Of a stretch of 8,203 nucleotides of DNA, positions 4,794 to 8,203 are shown piece after piece (position 1 is the stretch's first letter; each line of letters begins with the position of its first letter). The translations under genes and the position numbers were made by a program. The stretch lies in NCBI GenBank assembly GCA_022562855.1, contig JADFON010000066.1, forward strand, positions 1 to 8,203. Reading direction: 5' to 3'. Origin of the DNA: Candidatus Zhuqueibacterota bacterium. GTDB lineage: Bacteria; SM23-31. The notes beneath the pieces were generated by a model that saw only the letters and a program-made list of their open reading frames with translations, was not told the DNA's origin and made no database searches.

Positions 4794-6137
4794 GTGCGGT
4801 TTCTCAATAATCTATCAACCCGAAGGGATAAAAACCTGTTTTTGCGAAAATCTTTATTGCTTGCAGCCGCAGTAGCAGTATCGATGGGAGCTTACTCTGT
4901 TTTTGGGATTATTTCCTCATCGTTCGCCGGTGATCGCAGGCTCCCGGATGTTAGTGATTCGGAGGATAGCATAATCTGGATCAGGAGCTATGCAAGAGCT
5001 TTGGACGAAGCAAAGAGAACAGGCAAACCTATCTTTCTCGAATTTCGATGCGCGCCTTGACGCGCCGGCAGAGTATTTGATGCACAGGTTGTGCAGACCG
5101 ATAAAAATTCTCCCCGCGGTAAATTGTTATCGCAATATGTTACTGCCCGAATAACAAGTATGACGGGAATCGACATTGGACTATTCGATTATGACCGTCA
5201 TAACGCGCTGTATTATTTTATCATGAATGCCGATGAACACATTTATTTTCGGTATGGTGGGAGGGACGAGACCTCTCCAACCGCTTATCTCGATCTTTCG
5301 AGTATTGAAATAGCGCTGAAACTGGGGCTGGAGCAGCATACATTATACAATGAAGGAAAAATTGAAAAGCAGAAACGCTCCGATCCATTTTATCCAAGAT
5401 ATCTGTCATTGCTTAGAAGAGAGGTCATAGACCGCGGGCGATGTGTTGAATGCCACTTAATTGCAGATTTTGAGGCGCTGGAGAAGGAAATGCTTGGTGA
5501 ACTCAACAAGCTTGAGGACATGTACCTGTCGCCCGATATTAAAACCATCGGGATCCATCTTGATATTCCAAAAGGACTTGTTGTAAACAATGTGGACGGG
5601 GCTGTTAAAGAAGCCGGAATGGAACCGAATGACTTGATTGTTGGTTTCAACGGAACGCAGGTATTCACTTTTGGTGACTTTCAGTATTTTTATAATAAGA
5701 TTCCAAGAAATTCAGATCAGATACGGATTACGGTAGACCGTAATGGGGTCAATCGGGACCTTACGGTGACCTTGCCAAAGGAGTGGTGGTGGACCGACCT
5801 GTACCACCGGTACTGGTCCATTGAACCGATATTGTTTTTCAAAACAACACCTTTGACTTTAGATGAAAAGAAGAAACATGGTTTTAACCCGGAGGGGTTC
5901 GCAAGCACAGTAAACTGGGTTTATGAAGATGCGAAGAAGCGCGGATTTATTGATTTGAAAATCGGGGACATCATCTATTCGGTTGATGGCGTGGAAGTTG
6001 ACGAGTTGACCCGGAATTTCGAGACACACGTAAAGCTCAATACTACAGCGGGTGCGACCTTCACCTCATTGATTCTCAGGGACGGTAAAAGATTTGAAAC
6101 AAAGATTACTTCCGGCAGGCAGCGCTACCGAAAATAG
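4794..6137 (+). CDS. Exported CxxU thioredoxin-like / CxxCH / double-PDZ selenoprotein (in-frame UGA = Sec89)
   Basis: I read one 447-residue protein through the TGA at 5058-5060. GTG at 4794 is the first start after an in-frame TAA at 4788 and has AAAGG (4781-4785) eight bases upstream. Parts: basic N-terminus and long signal peptide, hydrophobic 20-45, likely cut after SSSFA (41-45). Then a thioredoxin-like segment, DEAKRTGKPIFLEFRCAPU (71-89), with Cys86-Ala-Pro-Sec89 after the expected beta strand and FDAQVV (95-100) after it. Then CVECH (217-221), a c-type haem or metal motif. Then two PDZ-like domains, about 252-328 and 366-440, separated by a Trp-rich WWWTDLYHRYW segment. Phase is conserved across the TGA and a SECIS-like hairpin follows it. 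From memory, related exported proteins in other phyla have Cys at this position (FRCxPC). Probable role: periplasmic thiol/selenol redox or peroxide chemistry, with the DsbD-alpha-like protein downstream. Alternatives: nonsense-mutated pseudogene or sequencing error. Confidence 0.82.
5058..5060 (+). other. Recoded UGA codon, predicted selenocysteine 89
   Basis: The codons around the site are TGC GCG CCT TGA CGC, that is Cys-Ala-Pro-UGA-Arg. The UGA is the only internal stop between 4794 and 6137, and reading frame is kept on both sides. It sits exactly where the second cysteine of a thioredoxin C-x-x-C site belongs. Cys-to-Sec replacement at redox positions is the commonest pattern in bacterial selenoproteins. 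Confidence 0.82.
5066..5100 (+). promoter_or_regulatory. Candidate bacterial SECIS element
   Basis: TGCACA (5081-5086), loop GGT (5087-5089) and TGTGCA (5090-5095) form a perfect six-pair hairpin; if the top A-U pair is open the loop is AGGUU. The loop starts 25-26 bases after the UGA, within the spacing known for bacterial SECIS elements. A G at the first or second loop position matches the SelB-recognition rule. It resembles the upper part of the E. coli fdhF SECIS, whose loop also contains AGGU. A weaker lower pairing, CGG (5066-5068) with CCG (5098-5100), is possible. Confidence 0.7.
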
Positions 6138-6196
6138 AGTTTGCTTAAAAGACAGTTTGTCGATAAATTACAGTTTAGCTAAGTAAAGAAAAACTC

Positions 6197-6769
6197 ATGA
6201 AAATCTTTAGATATATACTGTGCGCTATACTTTTCTTACAGGTTTCGGATCTTCTCGCGGGTCAATGGAGCGAGGCGTATGAGGTGATGTACAGGTTCGA
6301 CGTTATTGTAACGTACAAGGCTAAGTTGGACGGAGATGTTCTGCTGATCGAGGCAACCCATGCGTCTGAATGGCATACCTATTCAATGGACAATATTGAG
6401 CGGGCTCGCAAAAAATCGGGCAAGGAAGATCCTGAAACAGAACTTCCTACCCGGATTGAAATATCAGGCGGCTTGAAAGTATCCGGCAACTGGTATCAAA
6501 CAGATCCAATTGAACTCTCCCAACCTGAAATTCTATGGTATACCTGGGGATTTGAAAAAGTATCCCTCTTTGCTGTAAAAGTTGAAAGGACTGAGGGTGA
6601 AGAAGTAAAGATTACGATTAACGGGCAGGCATGCAACGCAACCCTCTGCAGTATGGTTGACGACGCAGCCATTTTATTACCACTCCCTTCGAAAGAAAAA
6701 TTTGCCTCTGAAAACAAATATTCTGCATTTGATTTTTCTTCGCTTGTTAAAGTCTTTCACACGAGATAA
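6197..6769 (+). CDS. Exported DsbD alpha-domain-like protein with CxxxxC
   Basis: This 190-residue protein opens with a signal peptide: Lys2, Arg5, hydrophobic to about 20, likely cleavage after DLLA (18-21). The mature part is a beta-rich single domain. The key segment is ITINGQACNATLC (139-151), in which Cys146 and Cys151 form the C-x4-C pair typical of the DsbD N-terminal / 'disulphide bond corrector' domain (Pfam PF11412, by recollection). The preceding GNWYQTDP (97-104) and the aromatic-rich strands also fit that fold. In DsbD this domain receives electrons from the membrane domain and passes them to periplasmic thiol proteins. Here it stands alone, without the transmembrane or C-terminal thioredoxin parts. 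It starts 59 bases after the selenoprotein gene with no terminator between, so co-transcription and a shared redox role are likely. No clear Shine-Dalgarno. The family assignment is moderately sure. Confidence 0.75.
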   Translation: MKIFRYILCAILFLQVSDLLAGQWSEAYEVMYRFDVIVTYKAKLDGDVLLIEATHASEWHTYSMDNIERARKKSGKEDPETELPTRIEISGGLKVSGNWYQTDPIELSQPEILWYTWGFEKVSLFAVKVERTEGEEVKITINGQACNATLCSMVDDAAILLPLPSKEKFASENKYSAFDFSSLVKVFHTR

Positions 6770-6871
6770 ACTGAAATATACAGGAAAGAAAGTAAAATAA
6801 TTGGAGATTGGATTGATTTATGATTTAAACGGAGCTTTTTGGAGAGTAAAAGAGTAAAACCTGGACAAAAC

Positions 6872-6886
6872 AATTGAATTATATAA
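6872..6886. repeat. Third copy of the AATTGAATTATATAA motif
   Basis: This 15-base A/T-rich sequence is identical to the core of the tandem duplication at 4673-4708. It sits about 100 bases upstream of the efflux adaptor start at 6985. The remainder of 6770-6984 shows no gene or RNA that I recognise; the region is the likely promoter segment for the adaptor gene. Confidence 0.45.
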
Positions 6887-6984
6887 CATTTCACTTGTAT
6901 TTAACGTGTCGGCATAGACAGGCGCTATATAAGGCTAAAAATAAGTCACGGTTAAACCCTATAAATAGGATATGAGATAATAAT

Positions 6985-8203
6985 ATGTTGAACAATTTCA
7001 CAAATTTGAAAGAGAGTATCGACGGTAAGGTACTGCGTCTTGTTGTAATTTCAGTAATTGCAATTTTTGTAGTAACATTGACTGTAATGTACTTCAGCAA
7101 GGACGCCGAAGCAGATATGGGCCTCTACACGATAACGAACCAGGACATAGCAATAACCATTACGGAAACCGGTGATATAAAAGCCCTCAATAATAACGAA
7201 GTGCGGCTGCCGTATGCACGTGGTCGCAGCAGAGGTGGTCGCGGCGGATATTTCGGCGGCGGCGGTTCGGCTGCAATTACCTATTTAATACCTGAAGGAA
7301 CAAGAGCGGAACCGGGAGACGTTCTTCTCCAGCTTGATACTTCGAGTCTATTGACCGACCGCGAAGGTTTGGTTGACCGGCTTTTAAATGTCCAGCAGAT
7401 ACTCGAAGACGAAATACTGAACCAGGAGACCCTGGTAAGGCAGGAAGGGCGCGCGATGCAGGATATAAGCTTCACGCTTTCATCGAGACGATTGGAAGTG
7501 GAGCTATCCCAGTTCGGATCTGCCAACCAGAAAGAACAGCAAAAACTTCAGTTGGAAATGTCGATTCTTGATTCCTTAAAACTCGAAACAAGGACCAGAA
7601 GCGATATTGTGATAAGAAAACTCCGTCTCGATAAGGCTGAAAAGCGTGTGAGAGACGCCCGGCAGCGAATAGACGATCTGGATGTTAAGATCGAATCGTA
7701 CACCATGAAAGCTGAATACCCTGCATTAGTTGTTTACGCCGAGGATTTTCGCACCCAGGAAAAGATAGCTGTCGGAGATACCCCTTATCCCGGACAGAGT
7801 TTGTTACTGCTCCCTGATCTGTCCACCATCACCGCGGTTCTCCAGGTAAGCGACCTTGACAGAGCGAATATCTGGGTTGGTCAGGAAGGAAAAATCAAAC
7901 TTGAAGCCTATCCCGAAACAGATTTTCACGGAGTTGTCTCCGAATTCACACCGATATCGCAAAATTCGCAGTTTGATACTTATTCAAATATAAAAGTGTT
8001 CGAAGTCCTGATAGAACTCGACGGTACAGATGATCATTTTATACCCGGTCTTCCCGCGACGGTTGAATTGATAGTAGACAAAGTGGAGAATGTACCTGCC
8101 GTTCCATTGAGCGCGATAACAGAAATCGAAGGAAAGCTATTCGTCTATATAAGAGTCGGTAACGATCTTAAACTCCGCGATGTAGAGTTGGGATTGACTA
8201 ACC
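6985..8203 (+). CDS. RND/HlyD-type periplasmic adaptor (membrane-fusion) protein, 3' truncated
   Basis: The frame is open from the ATG at 6985 through the window end, 406 complete codons. It is a membrane-fusion protein linking an inner-membrane exporter (RND or MacB-type ABC) to an outer-membrane channel. Visible order: short cytoplasmic N-terminus; one transmembrane anchor (about 16-37); a lipoyl half-motif with ITETGDIKAL (59-68); an Arg/Gly-rich insert (79-95); the second lipoyl segment, IPEGTRAEPGDVLLQLD (102-118); a long coiled-coil hairpin (about 120-245) rich in Gln, Glu, Arg and Leu; the return strand; then the beta-barrel domain beginning LLLLPDLST (273-281), a near-invariant feature of these adaptors, with VGQEGKIKLEAYP further on. 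The final part is the membrane-proximal domain (VPAVPLSAI). No strong Shine-Dalgarno: AGGA lies 14 bases upstream. Its partner genes would be expected just downstream. Substrate unknown. Confidence 0.92.
   Translation, partial: MLNNFTNLKESIDGKVLRLVVISVIAIFVVTLTVMYFSKDAEADMGLYTITNQDIAITITETGDIKALNNNEVRLPYARGRSRGGRGGYFGGGGSAAITYLIPEGTRAEPGDVLLQLDTSSLLTDREGLVDRLLNVQQILEDEILNQETLVRQEGRAMQDISFTLSSRRLEVELSQFGSANQKEQQKLQLEMSILDSLKLETRTRSDIVIRKLRLDKAEKRVRDARQRIDDLDVKIESYTMKAEYPALVVYAEDFRTQEKIAVGDTPYPGQSLLLLPDLSTITAVLQVSDLDRANIWVGQEGKIKLEAYPETDFHGVVSEFTPISQNSQFDTYSNIKVFEVLIELDGTDDHFIPGLPATVELIVDKVENVPAVPLSAITEIEGKLFVYIRVGNDLKLRDVELGLTN

Noticed and set aside
4794-5060. A separate 88-residue exported protein ending at the TGA, with an independent gene starting near 5091
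   Set aside because: Both pieces are in the same phase. The first would end in the middle of a thioredoxin active site, and the second would start with GTG inside the putative SECIS stem with no ribosome-binding site. One recoded gene explains both better.
5058-5060. UGA read as Trp or Gly through an alternative genetic code
   Set aside because: No other gene in the window has an internal TGA, Trp is encoded by TGG throughout, and cheY ends in TGA. The cheY case is weak evidence, because a TAA follows two codons later. A single UGA placed exactly at a redox position fits selenocysteine better.
4794-6137. Pseudogene with a nonsense mutation
   Set aside because: The rest of the frame is intact with no second lesion, and a SECIS-like hairpin is correctly placed. 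Not fully excluded without homologues.
7281-7526. Antisense frame within the efflux adaptor gene
   Set aside because: It is Ser/Arg-rich low-complexity translation opposite a well-supported coiled-coil coding region. Shadow frame.
1-8203. CRISPR array, tRNA/rRNA gene, integrase or transposase
   Set aside because: None seen on either strand: no regularly spaced repeats, no cloverleaf or rRNA sequence recognised, and no recombinase motifs in any frame.

Overview
The window (8,203 bases, roughly 40% G+C by eye) looks like chromosome from a Gram-negative-type bacterium with a periplasm. Four proteins carry export signals or an inner-membrane anchor, and one is a periplasmic efflux adaptor. Several starts have weak or no Shine-Dalgarno sequence and the intergenic DNA is A/T-rich. 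An FCB-group or similar candidate-phylum bacterium (for example a Marinimicrobia-like lineage) would fit. That placement is a guess from general flavour, not a demonstrated assignment.

Layout. Bases 1-116 hold the last 37 codons of asparaginyl-tRNA synthetase. They are followed on the + strand by a run of small cytoplasmic housekeeping genes: a TIGR00725/LOG-like nucleotide-binding protein (308-814), acylphosphatase (852-1127), adenine phosphoribosyltransferase (1343-1867) and D-aminoacyl-tRNA deacylase (2112-2555). The apt gene is flanked by two degenerate copies of one palindromic intergenic repeat family. On the - strand, cheY (3480-3121) and a cheX-like phosphatase (3087-2620) form a two-gene unit, probably a phosphorylation/dephosphorylation pair. 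The intergenic region shared with the next gene carries two clean palindromes. A secreted, Asp-rich protein of unknown function with a 12-residue repeat (3793-4515) ends at a strong intrinsic terminator.

The most interesting part is 4794-6137. Read conventionally it is two open frames in the same phase, split by a single TGA at 5058-5060. The TGA falls exactly at the second redox position of a thioredoxin-like C-x-x-C site (Cys-Ala-Pro-UGA). A hairpin with a GGU-containing apical loop lies 25 bases downstream, as expected for a bacterial SECIS. I read this as one 447-residue exported selenoprotein: signal peptide, thioredoxin-like domain with a CxxU site, a CxxCH haem-c-type motif and two PDZ-like domains. 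It is followed by a small exported protein resembling the N-terminal (alpha) domain of DsbD, with a CxxxxC pair (6197-6769), so the two may form a periplasmic thiol/selenol redox module. The window closes inside an RND/HlyD-type membrane-fusion protein (6985 to the end) with an unusual Arg/Gly-rich loop. A 15-base A/T-rich motif found twice in tandem before the selenoprotein recurs once before this transporter gene.
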